A stretch of 64,000 nt of DNA from Pedobacter sp. KBW06 (GTDB taxonomy: Bacteria; Bacteroidota; Bacteroidia; Sphingobacteriales; Sphingobacteriaceae): positions 890,097-954,096 of the forward strand of contig NZ_QAJL01000002.1 in assembly GCF_003852525.1 (NCBI RefSeq), in the 5' to 3' direction. Made by a program: the position numbers and the translations under genes. Under the pieces are notes generated by a model. The model saw only the letters and a list, made by a program, of their open reading frames with translations. It searched no databases and was not told the origin of the DNA. Of the stretch, positions 33,545-43,600 are shown one piece after another (positions within the stretch are counted from its first letter, which is position 1; the number at the start of each line of letters is the position of its first letter).

Positions 33545-36500
33545 ATGAAAAAACTTGTATTGAGTTTGTTCATCTGGATGTTTATTGCAGTATCTGCACA
33601 GGCACAGGATCGAACCCTTACTGGTAATGTAAAAGGAGATGATGGTCTCCCATTGCCAGGTGTAACCGTAAAATTTAAAGGAGCCTCTGGTGGCACAATG
33701 ACCAGACCGGACGGAAAGTACAGTGTAAAAGTGCCCTCCGGAAGTACATCAGTTGAGTTTTCTTACTTAGGATTCATCAGCCAAACCATCCCCCTTGGAT
33801 CATTAAGCGTGATTAACGTAACCCTTGTTCCGGATTCAAAATTACTTTCAGAAGTTGTAGTCACTGCATTTGGACTCCAGAGAAACAGGAACCAGGTTGC
33901 CTATGCTGCGCAAACCCTTGACGGAGCAGCCGTGAGTGAAAACCGCTCTCCAAATCTGGGCAGTAGTTTATCAGGTAAAGTGTCCGGTCTGGAGATCCGC
34001 CAGAACAATACCATGGGCGGTTCCACGAACATCGTGATTCGCGGGATTAAGTCGATGACCCAGGACAATCAGGCCATGTTTGTGGTAGATGGGGTACCTG
34101 TAGCAAATACCAATCTAAATACCTCCGGACAACAAACCGGTATCGGAGGCTATGATTATGGAAATCCGGCATCAGACATCAACCCCGACGATGTAGAAAA
34201 TATTACCGTATTAAAAGGAGCAGCAGCTTCAGCGTTATATGGTTCCAGAGGTAGTAACGGAGTGATTCTCATTACGACCAAAAAAGGAAAGTCAGGATTG
34301 AACATTACATTTAATACCGGAATAGGATACGCAGTGGTAGATAAAAGCACCTTTCCGAAATATCAAAAGAAATATGGCGGTGGCTATGGCCCCTTTTACG
34401 GAACAGATGAATCCAACTACCTGGTTAACAACATTGATGTAAATGGAGATGGCATACCGGATTTAATCACCCCTTTAACAGAGGATGCTTCCTACGGGCA
34501 GAAGTTTGATCCAAATCTAATGGTATACCAATGGGACTCCTTCGACCCGACCTCTCCGAACTTTGGAAAACCAAAACCATGGGTAGCCGGCGCGAACGAT
34601 CCAAGCACCTTCTTTGAAAAACCACTTTCCAACAACCAGAGCATCATGCTCAGCAACAGCTACGATAAAGGTTCGTTCAAACTCGGATACAACAGGGACT
34701 ATCAAAAAGGCATTCTGCCAAACTCCCACATTGAAAAAAACACCCTCAACTTCGGTTCTACCTTTAAAATAACAGATCAGCTTACCGCCGGAGCAGATGT
34801 TAATTATTCTAATGTAAACGGGCTCGGCAGATATGGCACCGGATATAACGGCAATGGAATCAGCAACCCAATGACCAACTTCAGACAGTGGTGGCAAAAC
34901 AACGTAGATGTACAGGATCAAAAAGCAGCTTATTTCAGACTGAAAAATCTAAGTAAAAATGAAGCCCGTTATGTAGGAAAAGAAAATGTAACATGGAACA
35001 GAAAAGCCTATAACAACCCCGTACCAGCTTATTGGGACAATCCATATTTCTCACGTTATGAAAATTATGAAACCGACAGCAGGGACCGGTATCTGGGGAA
35101 TGTAAACTTAAACTATAAACCCACTGACTGGTTAAACCTAATGGGTCGTTATTCCCTGGATACTTATAAACAGGTACAGGAAGAACGCCAGGCTATCGGA
35201 AGTTTAGATGTACCTTTTTATTCCAAGTACCTTGTAGACTATAAAGAATCTAACATTGATTTCTTAGCCACAGCCGACAAGAATATCAGCAAGGATTTGA
35301 ATTTGAAAGGACTATTGGGAGCGAACATCCGGCGGCAACGGACCCAATCAATCTATCAAATCACTAACGGGGGACTAAGTTTGCCAGGCATTTTTACCCT
35401 GAATAACTCTGTCAACGCAATGGAACCTGCTGTAGAGTTTGATTTGAAAAGAGAGGTACAAGGTATATTCGCAGGTGCAACACTTGCCTATCAAAACACC
35501 TACACCTTAGATGCAACGATCAGAAGAGATGCCTCATCTACCCTGCCTAAAGGGAATAACGTCTATTTTTACCCTTCTGTTTCTGCCGGTTTTGTATTCT
35601 CACAATTACTGAAAGAGGAAAAATGGCTTTCTTTTGGTAAACTAAGAGCAAATTATGCAGAAGTTGGTTCAGATGCACCAATTTATTCACTGGTGGATAC
35701 TTATAATTTAGCCACACCGTTCGATGGCAGGCCACAAGCTTCCATCCCTCAGCTAAAGACACCTTTTGATGCCATTAAAAATAATCCAAACCTGAAACCT
35801 GAGCGTTCCAAGAGTAAAGAGATCGGGGTTGAAGCCTCTTTTCTTGACAATCGTCTTGGCATCGATTTCACCTATTACCATACTAAAACAGTAGACCAGA
35901 TCTTACCGGTAAAAGTTTCTGTCGCCACAGGCTATACCGCCAAGTATCTAAACGCCGGTTCGGTAGTCAATCAGGGGATTGAGTTGTCTTTAAATGGCTC
36001 GCCTTTTAAAACTTCAGACTTTGAATGGAGGATAAACCTGAACTGGACCCGGAACAGAAACAGAGTAACGGAGCTGTTCAAAGACGATGTCGGTAACCAG
36101 TCTACCAATTTAGCCATTGCCAACTTCCAGGGAGGAGTAAGCGTAAACGCCACTCTTGACCAACCTTACGGAACCATCAGAGGAAGGAATTTTGTCTACA
36201 ATGCTTCAGGACAGAAGGTGATTGGTGCAAACGGAAGATACCTGCAGTCGGCAACCTCTAATGAGGTGATCGGAAATATGAATCCGGAATGGATTGGCGG
36301 GATCAGCAACAGCTTCAAATATAAAAACCTCAGTTTGAGCTTCCTGATTGACATCCGTAAAGGAGGTAGTGTTTTCTCTCTGGATCAGTATTACGGTCTT
36401 TCATCAGGCATGTATGAAGAGACCGCCGGACTCAACGAACTTGGCAAGGAATCCCGCCTGCCGATTAGTGAGGGTGGTGGTTTTATCAATCCCGGTGTCC

Positions 36501-36841
36501 GTGAAGATGGAACACCCAACACCATCAGGGTTCCCAATGATGAATATGGATCTTATGGGTACCGGAGACTTCCTGCCGCAGCTTTTGTTTATGACGCAAG
36601 TTATGTCAAACTAAGAGAGGTTGTAATCGGATATGGCCTTCCTCAATCGCTTGTAAAAAAAATGGGGCCAATTAAAGGTGTCGACTTCTCCTTAATCGGA
36701 AGGAATTTATGGATCATTCATAAAAACCTGCCGAATGCAGATCCGGAAGATGGAATCAGCTTTGGGAATGTTCAGGGCTACCAGGTTGGCTCTTATCCCA
36801 GCGTTAGAAATTTCGCATTTAACCTGAAGGTCAAATTTTAA
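33545..36841 (+). CDS. SusC/RagA-family TonB-linked outer membrane transporter
   Basis: From the ATG at 33545 the protein is 1098 residues (an in-frame TTG two codons upstream is not preferred). It has a signal peptide (ending AQAQD), a CarboxypepD-regulatory-like domain (about 22-100), a plug with the SusC signature near GAAASALYGSRGSNGVILIT (about 225-250) and a large barrel ending in FNLKVKF. It imports a ligand gated by the SusD-like lipoprotein encoded 11 bp downstream. No STN domain is present, and no hydrolase, sensor or sigma factor adjoins, so the pair looks like an orphan transporter. Substrate unknown. Confidence 0.95.
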   Translation: MKKLVLSLFIWMFIAVSAQAQDRTLTGNVKGDDGLPLPGVTVKFKGASGGTMTRPDGKYSVKVPSGSTSVEFSYLGFISQTIPLGSLSVINVTLVPDSKLLSEVVVTAFGLQRNRNQVAYAAQTLDGAAVSENRSPNLGSSLSGKVSGLEIRQNNTMGGSTNIVIRGIKSMTQDNQAMFVVDGVPVANTNLNTSGQQTGIGGYDYGNPASDINPDDVENITVLKGAAASALYGSRGSNGVILITTKKGKSGLNITFNTGIGYAVVDKSTFPKYQKKYGGGYGPFYGTDESNYLVNNIDVNGDGIPDLITPLTEDASYGQKFDPNLMVYQWDSFDPTSPNFGKPKPWVAGANDPSTFFEKPLSNNQSIMLSNSYDKGSFKLGYNRDYQKGILPNSHIEKNTLNFGSTFKITDQLTAGADVNYSNVNGLGRYGTGYNGNGISNPMTNFRQWWQNNVDVQDQKAAYFRLKNLSKNEARYVGKENVTWNRKAYNNPVPAYWDNPYFSRYENYETDSRDRYLGNVNLNYKPTDWLNLMGRYSLDTYKQVQEERQAIGSLDVPFYSKYLVDYKESNIDFLATADKNISKDLNLKGLLGANIRRQRTQSIYQITNGGLSLPGIFTLNNSVNAMEPAVEFDLKREVQGIFAGATLAYQNTYTLDATIRRDASSTLPKGNNVYFYPSVSAGFVFSQLLKEEKWLSFGKLRANYAEVGSDAPIYSLVDTYNLATPFDGRPQASIPQLKTPFDAIKNNPNLKPERSKSKEIGVEASFLDNRLGIDFTYYHTKTVDQILPVKVSVATGYTAKYLNAGSVVNQGIELSLNGSPFKTSDFEWRINLNWTRNRNRVTELFKDDVGNQSTNLAIANFQGGVSVNATLDQPYGTIRGRNFVYNASGQKVIGANGRYLQSATSNEVIGNMNPEWIGGISNSFKYKNLSLSFLIDIRKGGSVFSLDQYYGLSSGMYEETAGLNELGKESRLPISEGGGFINPGVREDGTPNTIRVPNDEYGSYGYRRLPAAAFVYDASYVKLREVVIGYGLPQSLVKKMGPIKGVDFSLIGRNLWIIHKNLPNADPEDGISFGNVQGYQVGSYPSVRNFAFNLKVKF

Positions 36842-36852
36842 CAAGATCGATT

Positions 36853-38277
36853 ATGAAAAGAATAATAACAGCTATCATACCAGTATTATTTCTGGTGGCA
36901 TGTACTAAAGATTTATCAAGTGTGAACGTCGATCCGAAGAAACCAACTTCTGTATCCTCGTCCTCTCTGTTCACAATGGCACAACATGGCCTGGTGGACA
37001 TCCTAACCTCCGCAAATGTAAACCGGAATGTGTTCAGGTTAATTGAGCAACAATGGCAGGAAACAACTTACCTGGATGAAAGTCAGTATGATTTTGTAAC
37101 CAGAAATATTGCAGACAATTTATGGAATGCCTTTTATCGGGAAGCATTAAATAATTTTGAAGCCTCCAGGAAGATCATGTCTTCTGATGTGGCAGATGAG
37201 AACCAGCGTAAAAATCAAATCGCTATTCTTGACATTATGGAGGTCTATACCTGGTATTACCTGCTCACCACTTATGGCAATATTCCTTTTAAGGAAGCAC
37301 TTAATATCGACAATACTTTCCCTAAATACGACGATGCTTTAAGCACTTATAAAGAGTTGCTGAGACGTTTGGATCTTGACATTACCGCCTTAAATCCGGC
37401 GGCAGCCAGTTTTGGTAATGCAGATGCATTCTATGCGGGCGATCCGGCAAAATGGAAACGTTTTGCCAACTCTTTAAAGCTAAAAATGGCCATTACCATT
37501 GCTGATGCAGATCCGGCGATCGCCAAAACAGCAGCAGAATCAGCAGTCGCCAGCGGGGTATTCAATTCAAACGACGACAGCGCAAAATTCCCATATGTCT
37601 CTGCCACGCCTAATACCAATCCGGTTTGGATTGATCTTATACAAAGTGGCAGGCAAGATTTTGTAGCTGCAAGTACGATTATAAAGATCATGAGTGATGT
37701 TAAAGACCCAAGATTGGCCTACTATTTCACCAAAGACAACAAAGGAGGGTACTCAGGAGGAAGCCCGGGTGTAAACAGCCCATTCAGCAATTTTTCCCAT
37801 ACCGCTGTGAAAACCACCAATTCTAATTTTCCCGGCAATATTCTGGACTATGCAGAAGTACAGTTTTTAATGGCTGAAGCTGCAGAAAGAACCTTTAATG
37901 TTGGAAATACTGCTGAGTTCTATTACAAAAATGCGATCACCACTTCCATTTTAGACTGGGGTGGCAGTACTACAGAAGCAAACGCTTATTTATTGCAACC
38001 GGAAGTTGCTTATGCTACTGCGGGAGCACTCTGGAAACAAAAGATAGGTATCCAGAAATGGATTTCACTCTATAACCGGGGAATCGATGCCTGGATCAGC
38101 CACAGGCAATTAGATTTTCCTGTTTTAGCTTTGCCTGCAGATGCCCGTTCCGGCTTTCCGACACGTTTTACCTACCCTGTAAATGAGCAGAATGTAAATA
38201 ATGCAAACAGATCTGCTGCTGCGGCAGCTATAGGTGGCGATGTCGTTACGACCAAGCTCTTCTTTGACAAATTTTAA
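36853..38277 (+). CDS. SusD/RagB-family (SusD-like) surface lipoprotein
   Basis: A 474-residue outer membrane lipoprotein with lipobox FLVAC (Cys17). Helical repeats resembling TPR (about 70-230), the ETTYLDESQYDF segment and the ends of SusD-type proteins are recognisable; the overall layout resembles the SusD-like type 2 family often paired with transporters of non-glycan ligands. It pairs with the SusC protein upstream. The operon ends at a terminator 41 bp after the stop. ATG start. Confidence 0.9.
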   Translation: MKRIITAIIPVLFLVACTKDLSSVNVDPKKPTSVSSSSLFTMAQHGLVDILTSANVNRNVFRLIEQQWQETTYLDESQYDFVTRNIADNLWNAFYREALNNFEASRKIMSSDVADENQRKNQIAILDIMEVYTWYYLLTTYGNIPFKEALNIDNTFPKYDDALSTYKELLRRLDLDITALNPAAASFGNADAFYAGDPAKWKRFANSLKLKMAITIADADPAIAKTAAESAVASGVFNSNDDSAKFPYVSATPNTNPVWIDLIQSGRQDFVAASTIIKIMSDVKDPRLAYYFTKDNKGGYSGGSPGVNSPFSNFSHTAVKTTNSNFPGNILDYAEVQFLMAEAAERTFNVGNTAEFYYKNAITTSILDWGGSTTEANAYLLQPEVAYATAGALWKQKIGIQKWISLYNRGIDAWISHRQLDFPVLALPADARSGFPTRFTYPVNEQNVNNANRSAAAAAIGGDVVTTKLFFDKF

Positions 38278-38317
38278 TCCGGGGGGATTCATTTAAAATC
38301 AACTAACGTTGTAAGAA

Positions 38318-38347
38318 AGAGGTGTCTGCAAAGACATCTCTTTTTTT
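38318..38347 (+). terminator. Rho-independent terminator after the SusD gene
   Basis: A 10-bp stem with one G-T pair (AGAGGTGTCT, 38318-38327; AGACATCTCT, 38332-38341) with loop GCAA is followed by a T run to 38347. Confidence 0.92.
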
Positions 38348-38415
38348 ATGGGAAACAATTCTGCCACTCTGACACAAAAATAGTTTCCTCTAATCTATTA
38401 GCTGACAATGCAGTG

Positions 38416-38423
38416 TAAATTTG
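38416..38423 (+). promoter_or_regulatory. Possible -7 element of groES-groEL
   Basis: TAAATTTG matches TAnnTTTG exactly, 90 bp before the groES ATG; no clear -33 box is present at 19-21 bp. No CIRCE inverted repeat was recognised in the leader, so HrcA control is not supported by sequence. Confidence 0.35.
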
Positions 38424-38513
38424 GCAAGCAAGCCTCCCTTGGCATAGAAACTGATATACAAGGAGCACGTAATACTTTTACATTAATTTTAAAATTAAAA
38501 CAACAAATAAGTT

Positions 38514-38807
38514 ATGGCTTTAAACATTAAACCCATTGCAGATAGAGTAGTCATTGAAGCTGCTCCTGCCGAAGAAAAAACAGCTTCGGGTATTTATATT
38601 CCTGATACAGCTAAAGAAAAACCTCAGCAAGGAACAGTAGTTGCAGTAGGACCAGGCAAATATGCTGAGTCTACAGGTAATCTAATCCCTTTGAGCGTTA
38701 AAGCTGGAGACCAGGTTTTATACGGTAAATACGGTGGTACTGAAATTACTTTTGAAGGTAAAGAGTACCTTATCATGCGTGAGTCTGATCTTTACGCAGT
38801 CCTTTAA
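38514..38807 (+). CDS. groES: Co-chaperonin GroES
   Basis: A 97-residue Hsp10 with the standard features: ADRVVIEAAPAEEKTASGIY at the start, the mobile loop, the PGKY segment and the GDQVLYGKYGGTEI core, ending in LYAVL. It caps the GroEL chamber in the cytoplasm. It is 58 bp before groEL. A strong preference for GGT, GCT and CGT codons in the pair fits high expression. Confidence 0.98.
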   Translation: MALNIKPIADRVVIEAAPAEEKTASGIYIPDTAKEKPQQGTVVAVGPGKYAESTGNLIPLSVKAGDQVLYGKYGGTEITFEGKEYLIMRESDLYAVL

Positions 38808-38865
38808 TCGTTGAATTAACCGATTCAACTTTACAACAATCAATCATTAATAACAATATTTTAAA

Positions 38866-40506
38866 ATGGCAAAGCAAGTAAAATATAATGTAGAAGCCCG
38901 TGACGCCCTGAAAAGAGGAGTGGATATTTTGGCGAATGCAGTAAAAGTAACTCTAGGTCCTAAAGGGCGTAATGTAATTATTGACAAAAAATTTGGTTCA
39001 CCTGCGATCACTAAAGATGGTGTGACGGTAGCTAAAGAAATTGAATTAAAAGACCCAATTGAAAATATGGGTGCTCAAATGGTTAAAGAAGTGGCTTCTA
39101 AAACTGCAGATATCGCAGGTGACGGAACTACAACTGCAACTGTATTGGCACAGGCGATCGTAACTGCTGGTATTAAAAACGTTGCTGCCGGTGCAAATCC
39201 TATGGATTTGAAACGTGGTATTGACAAAGCTGTTACTGCAATCGTTGCGAACCTGAAGTCTCAGTCTCAGACAGTAGGTGAAGACAATAACAAAATCAAA
39301 CAAGTTGCTTCTATCTCAGCAAACAATGATGAAGTTATCGGTTCTCTTATTGCTGAAGCAATGGGTAAAGTAGGTAAAGACGGTGTAATTACTGTGGAAG
39401 AAGCAAAAGGTACTGAAACTGAAGTAAAAACAGTGGAAGGTATGCAGTTTGACCGTGGTTACCTGTCTCCATACTTCGTAACTAATGCAGACAAAATGGA
39501 AGCGGAATTAGAAAACCCTTACATTTTGATCTATGATAAAAAAATCAGCAACATGAAAGAATTGTTGCCGGTTTTAGAGAAACAAGTACAAACAGGAAAA
39601 CCATTGTTGATCATTGCGGAAGACTTAGATGGCGAAGCACTGGCTACATTAGTAGTGAACAAGATCCGTGGATCCCTGAAAGTTGTTGCTGTTAAAGCAC
39701 CAGGTTTCGGTGATCGTAGAAAAGCAATGTTAGAAGACATCGCTATCCTAACTGGTGGTACTGTAATTTCTGAAGAAAGAGGTTATAAATTAGAGAATGC
39801 TGACCTTAGTTATTTAGGTACTGCTGAGAAAGTACTTGTTGACAAAGACAACACTACTGTGATCAATGGTGCTGGTAAATCTGAAGACATCAAAGCTCGT
39901 GTTAACCAGATTAAAGCTCAAATCGAGACCACTACATCTGATTATGACAAAGAGAAATTACAAGAGCGTTTGGCTAAATTAGCTGGCGGTGTTGCAGTTC
40001 TTTATGTTGGTGCAGCTTCTGAAGTTGAAATGAAAGAGAAAAAAGACCGCGTAGACGATGCATTACATGCAACACGTGCTGCGGTTGAAGAAGGTATTGT
40101 TGCCGGTGGTGGTGTTGCTTTCATCCGTGCTATTGAAGCATTAGAAGGCATGAAAGGTAGCAACGATGATGAAACTACCGGTATTGCTATTGTAAAACGT
40201 GCGATCGAAGAACCATTACGTCAAATCTGCCAGAATGCAGGTATTGAAGGTTCTATCGTAGTACAAAAAGTTAAAGAAGGTAAAGCTGACTTTGGTTACA
40301 ATGCACGTACTGATGTATATGAGAACTTAATTGCTGCAGGTGTAATCGATCCAACTAAAGTTGGTCGTGTTGCATTAGAAAACGCAGCTTCTATCGCAGC
40401 GATGTTGTTAACAACAGAGGTGGTATTGGCTGATGATCCTGAAGATGCCCCTGCTGGTGCAGGTATGCCTCCAATGGGTGGTGGTGGTATGGGTGGAATG
40501 ATGTAA
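38866..40506 (+). CDS. groEL: Chaperonin GroEL
   Basis: A 546-residue Hsp60 chaperonin. The ATP-binding segment (LGPKGRNVIIDK and GDGTTTATVLAQ), the apical domain and the family signature near AAVEEGIVAGGG are intact, and the C-terminus has the flexible GGM-type tail. It forms the folding chamber with GroES. Codon use is visibly biased compared with neighbours. Ends at a strong terminator 35 bp after the stop. Confidence 0.98.
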   Translation: MAKQVKYNVEARDALKRGVDILANAVKVTLGPKGRNVIIDKKFGSPAITKDGVTVAKEIELKDPIENMGAQMVKEVASKTADIAGDGTTTATVLAQAIVTAGIKNVAAGANPMDLKRGIDKAVTAIVANLKSQSQTVGEDNNKIKQVASISANNDEVIGSLIAEAMGKVGKDGVITVEEAKGTETEVKTVEGMQFDRGYLSPYFVTNADKMEAELENPYILIYDKKISNMKELLPVLEKQVQTGKPLLIIAEDLDGEALATLVVNKIRGSLKVVAVKAPGFGDRRKAMLEDIAILTGGTVISEERGYKLENADLSYLGTAEKVLVDKDNTTVINGAGKSEDIKARVNQIKAQIETTTSDYDKEKLQERLAKLAGGVAVLYVGAASEVEMKEKKDRVDDALHATRAAVEEGIVAGGGVAFIRAIEALEGMKGSNDDETTGIAIVKRAIEEPLRQICQNAGIEGSIVVQKVKEGKADFGYNARTDVYENLIAAGVIDPTKVGRVALENAASIAAMLLTTEVVLADDPEDAPAGAGMPPMGGGGMGGMM

Positions 40507-40541
40507 TATCATCCCCCTATATAATTACAATAAAAAGAGAC

Positions 40542-40576
40542 CGTCTCCTGAGTAAAATCAGGAGACGTTTTTTTTT
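40542..40576 (+). terminator. Rho-independent terminator after groEL
   Basis: A perfect 10-bp stem (CGTCTCCTGA, 40542-40551; TCAGGAGACG, 40558-40567) with loop GTAAAA is followed by nine T residues (40568-40576). Confidence 0.95.
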
Positions 40577-40609
40577 GCTCAAAAAAAGAACAAAAAGAAC
40601 AGCGGAAAT

Positions 40610-40629
40610 ATGTAATATATTAGTTACAT
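40610..40629 (+). promoter_or_regulatory. Inverted repeat before the giant surface protein gene
   Basis: ATGTAA (40610-40615) and TTACAT (40624-40629) form a perfect inverted repeat around an 8-base AT-rich spacer, ending 21 bp before the ATG and just upstream of a TAAATTTA sequence that resembles a -7 element. It has the size of an operator for a dimeric repressor. Confidence 0.4.
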
Positions 40630-40650
40630 TAAAGGTGTAAATTTATAGAA

Positions 40651-43600
40651 ATGGTAAAACGCTTTGTTTTTTTAACCATTATCGTATTTTTTTGCCAGTT
40701 AACGGGGGCGTTTTCTCAAATCATTCTTACTGTTGCTGATCCGGGTCCCTATACTCCCGGCTCTGGTATCACCGCCATGCTTGAACTCCAGGAGGGCAGC
40801 TGTCTTAAGCCAGGAAACGTATTTGAACTTTATCTATCTGATGCCAGTGGTAATTTTAGCGGGAACAACAGGATTGGAACCTACAACGGGTTTTATGCCA
40901 CCTTCGTAAACGGAATCATCCCCGCAATGCCTCCGGGAATGAACTACAGGCTGCAAGTTAAATCTACCAATCCGGCTTTTGTTTCCAATCCTTCTGCCGC
41001 ATTTGAGATTAAGGCAGGCGTAACCGTTTCCGCAGCAATTGGTTCATCTCCGGAATTACCGGCTGCAGGCCCAAGCGCCACAAAGGAAGCTTTTGGACGA
41101 TGCCCCGGGATTGCCAATGTCGTCTTTGATTTCACCAATGCTTCTACGGCCTCAAGCCTCGTCACCGCAAAGATTCAGAATGAGCTCAGCAAATTAAATG
41201 TAGCCAATCTGACTTTTAGCCCCGAATCACCAATTCAAAGCTTTACTGCTCCATTGGGTCACTATACATTGGTCGTTAAGGCCAGTTTAAACGGCACAGT
41301 GAGCACCAAGGCGTATATGCTGATCAACAATACCACGAACAATAGTTTTGGCACTACCGGAGGAAGTATTGTTTGTTTGCCCGGAGGATATCTCCAGTTC
41401 CCGGTAGATCTGACTCAGAACGGGATTAAAAACAACTATCCGGGAACTACCTATCAAATTGACTGGGGAGATGCACATGGCAGACCTGAAATATATACCC
41501 TATGTGACCTTCAATTGGGATACGTTCGGCACGAATACCTTTTGCCCTCTTGCGGCAGTCCGGTATACAACACAGGAACTGGCCCCAGATATAACGTATT
41601 CGGGATCAACATTGCTGCCGTCAGTCCATTCTGTGGCATAACCGGCGGAGAGCTTTCCACCTATGTGAAAGTTGTCAAAAAGCCTGAAAACAGTTTCAAT
41701 TATCCCTCCACGGGTTGTACCGGTAGCACTATTAATTTCTTAAATACCTCTTTACTGGGAGAAAGTGAAGCGAATAACCCCATTTGTGCAGACAATGATG
41801 TAAAATATAACTGGTATGTAGACAATGTAAAAAAGGCAGCCAATTTACCCAGATCAGCTATTTTCCAATATCTTTTTACAAGCCCGGGAACTTATTCGGT
41901 CAAATTAGAATCTGTCACCAGTGGCCAATGTAACGGGGAATCTGTTACGCATCAGATTTGCATTCAAAATCCCCCCAGGCCAGACTTTGATTTCAATGGT
42001 ATCCCCAATACTCATTGCGCTCCATTTGAGATTCAGGCACATGATAAGTCCATCCTTGACAATAGCTGTGGCAGTAATCATACCTACAATTGGGTGGTGA
42101 CTAAATTAAACCGTACTGCCAACTCCTCAGAAGTTGTTTTTACCAATGGAATTCCGGAACCTACATTTAAATTTCTAAAACAGGGAACCTACGAGATTAC
42201 CTTAAAGATCAGTAGTGCGGCCTGTGGGGAAGTGAGCACAGCTCCTCCGCAGCGGATCATTATTATCGACAGTGCACCAACCATCACATTGGCGGCAAAA
42301 GTTGACCTTTGCAAACCAGATCTGTACAAATATGATGACCAGACTACAGGTCCAACCAAGGTATTATTTTTTGGAACTGAGCTTGATGCCGCAGATACCT
42401 ATACCTGGGCAGTAACAGCAGCAGATGGAACAGCGCTGACCAATGCAGATTTTAGTTTTGAGAATGGGACGAATATAAACAGTAAATTTCCGGCCATTCT
42501 ATTCAAACAATACCTCAGCTACAAAGTAGCAGTTACTCATAAAAATAGTTGTGGATCGATTACGAAGGAGCAATTGATCACCTTTTACCCTTCACCTATT
42601 GTTAAAATTACGGCAGACAAAAATCCCATCTGCTATAATGCCGCTGTAAATTTGACCGGAACAGTGACTAATGGTAATTATACCTCGAGCAGATGGGTTG
42701 GCGCAGGAACCTTCTCTAATCAGACCAATAATCTGAGCAGCAATTATATTCCGACACAACAGGAACGGGACTTACACAAAGCGACCATAAAACTGGTTGT
42801 CAGCACAGACCTTACCGGACTTTGTGCCGAGGTAGAAGATGTCATTGAAATTGGGATTTTCCCTAATAATACCGGAACAAATACAGCACAACAGATCTGC
42901 TCCGGCAATCCCCTATCCTATGATCCGGCTGGCGGTATCAGTCTGCCGGGAAGCAGTTTTAGCTGGACCGCGAAAAATACAGATCTGAATGCAGGAAGTT
43001 CGTTTAGTCCGACAGGGTCGGGAAAAATAAGTGATGTTATCCTCAACTCCAGCAGCACCGATAATGCTGTGGTTATTTATGAAATCACCCCCTCAATGAA
43101 TGGTTGTGCAGGAATTCCATTTACATTTACCGTAACCGTCTATCCCAAGCCTTCAGCTACCGCAACCCTTTCAAAGCCGGTAATTTGCAGTGGAGCTCTC
43201 TCGGGAATTACACTAACACCCAGTTTTGCCGGCATCAAATATACCTGGACAAGTACAGCCACCAATGGAGTAACAGGAAATCATGATCAACCGGTTCCCA
43301 CAACACTGGGTGCTATCAATGAAACATTGGTCAATACCGGAAACCTGGCCGGAACTGTCACCTATAAGATTACTCCTATCTCTGCAACAGGATGTCCCGG
43401 TGAAGAAATTACAGTGACCATCATTGTAGATCCGGCAATTACGGTAGCAACTGCCGGAATGAGTGTGAGCATCTGTGACGCTTTAACCTACACACTGGAT
43501 GGCAACCATCCCAAGTCAACTGAAACAGGAACCTGGCTGCTGACTTCCGGACAGACAGGCCTTACCTTTTCGGATACTCACGCTCCAAACGCGGTAATCA

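Noticed and set aside
38348..38513. CIRCE element before groES
   Set aside because: No TTAGCACTC/GAGTGCTAA inverted repeat could be found.
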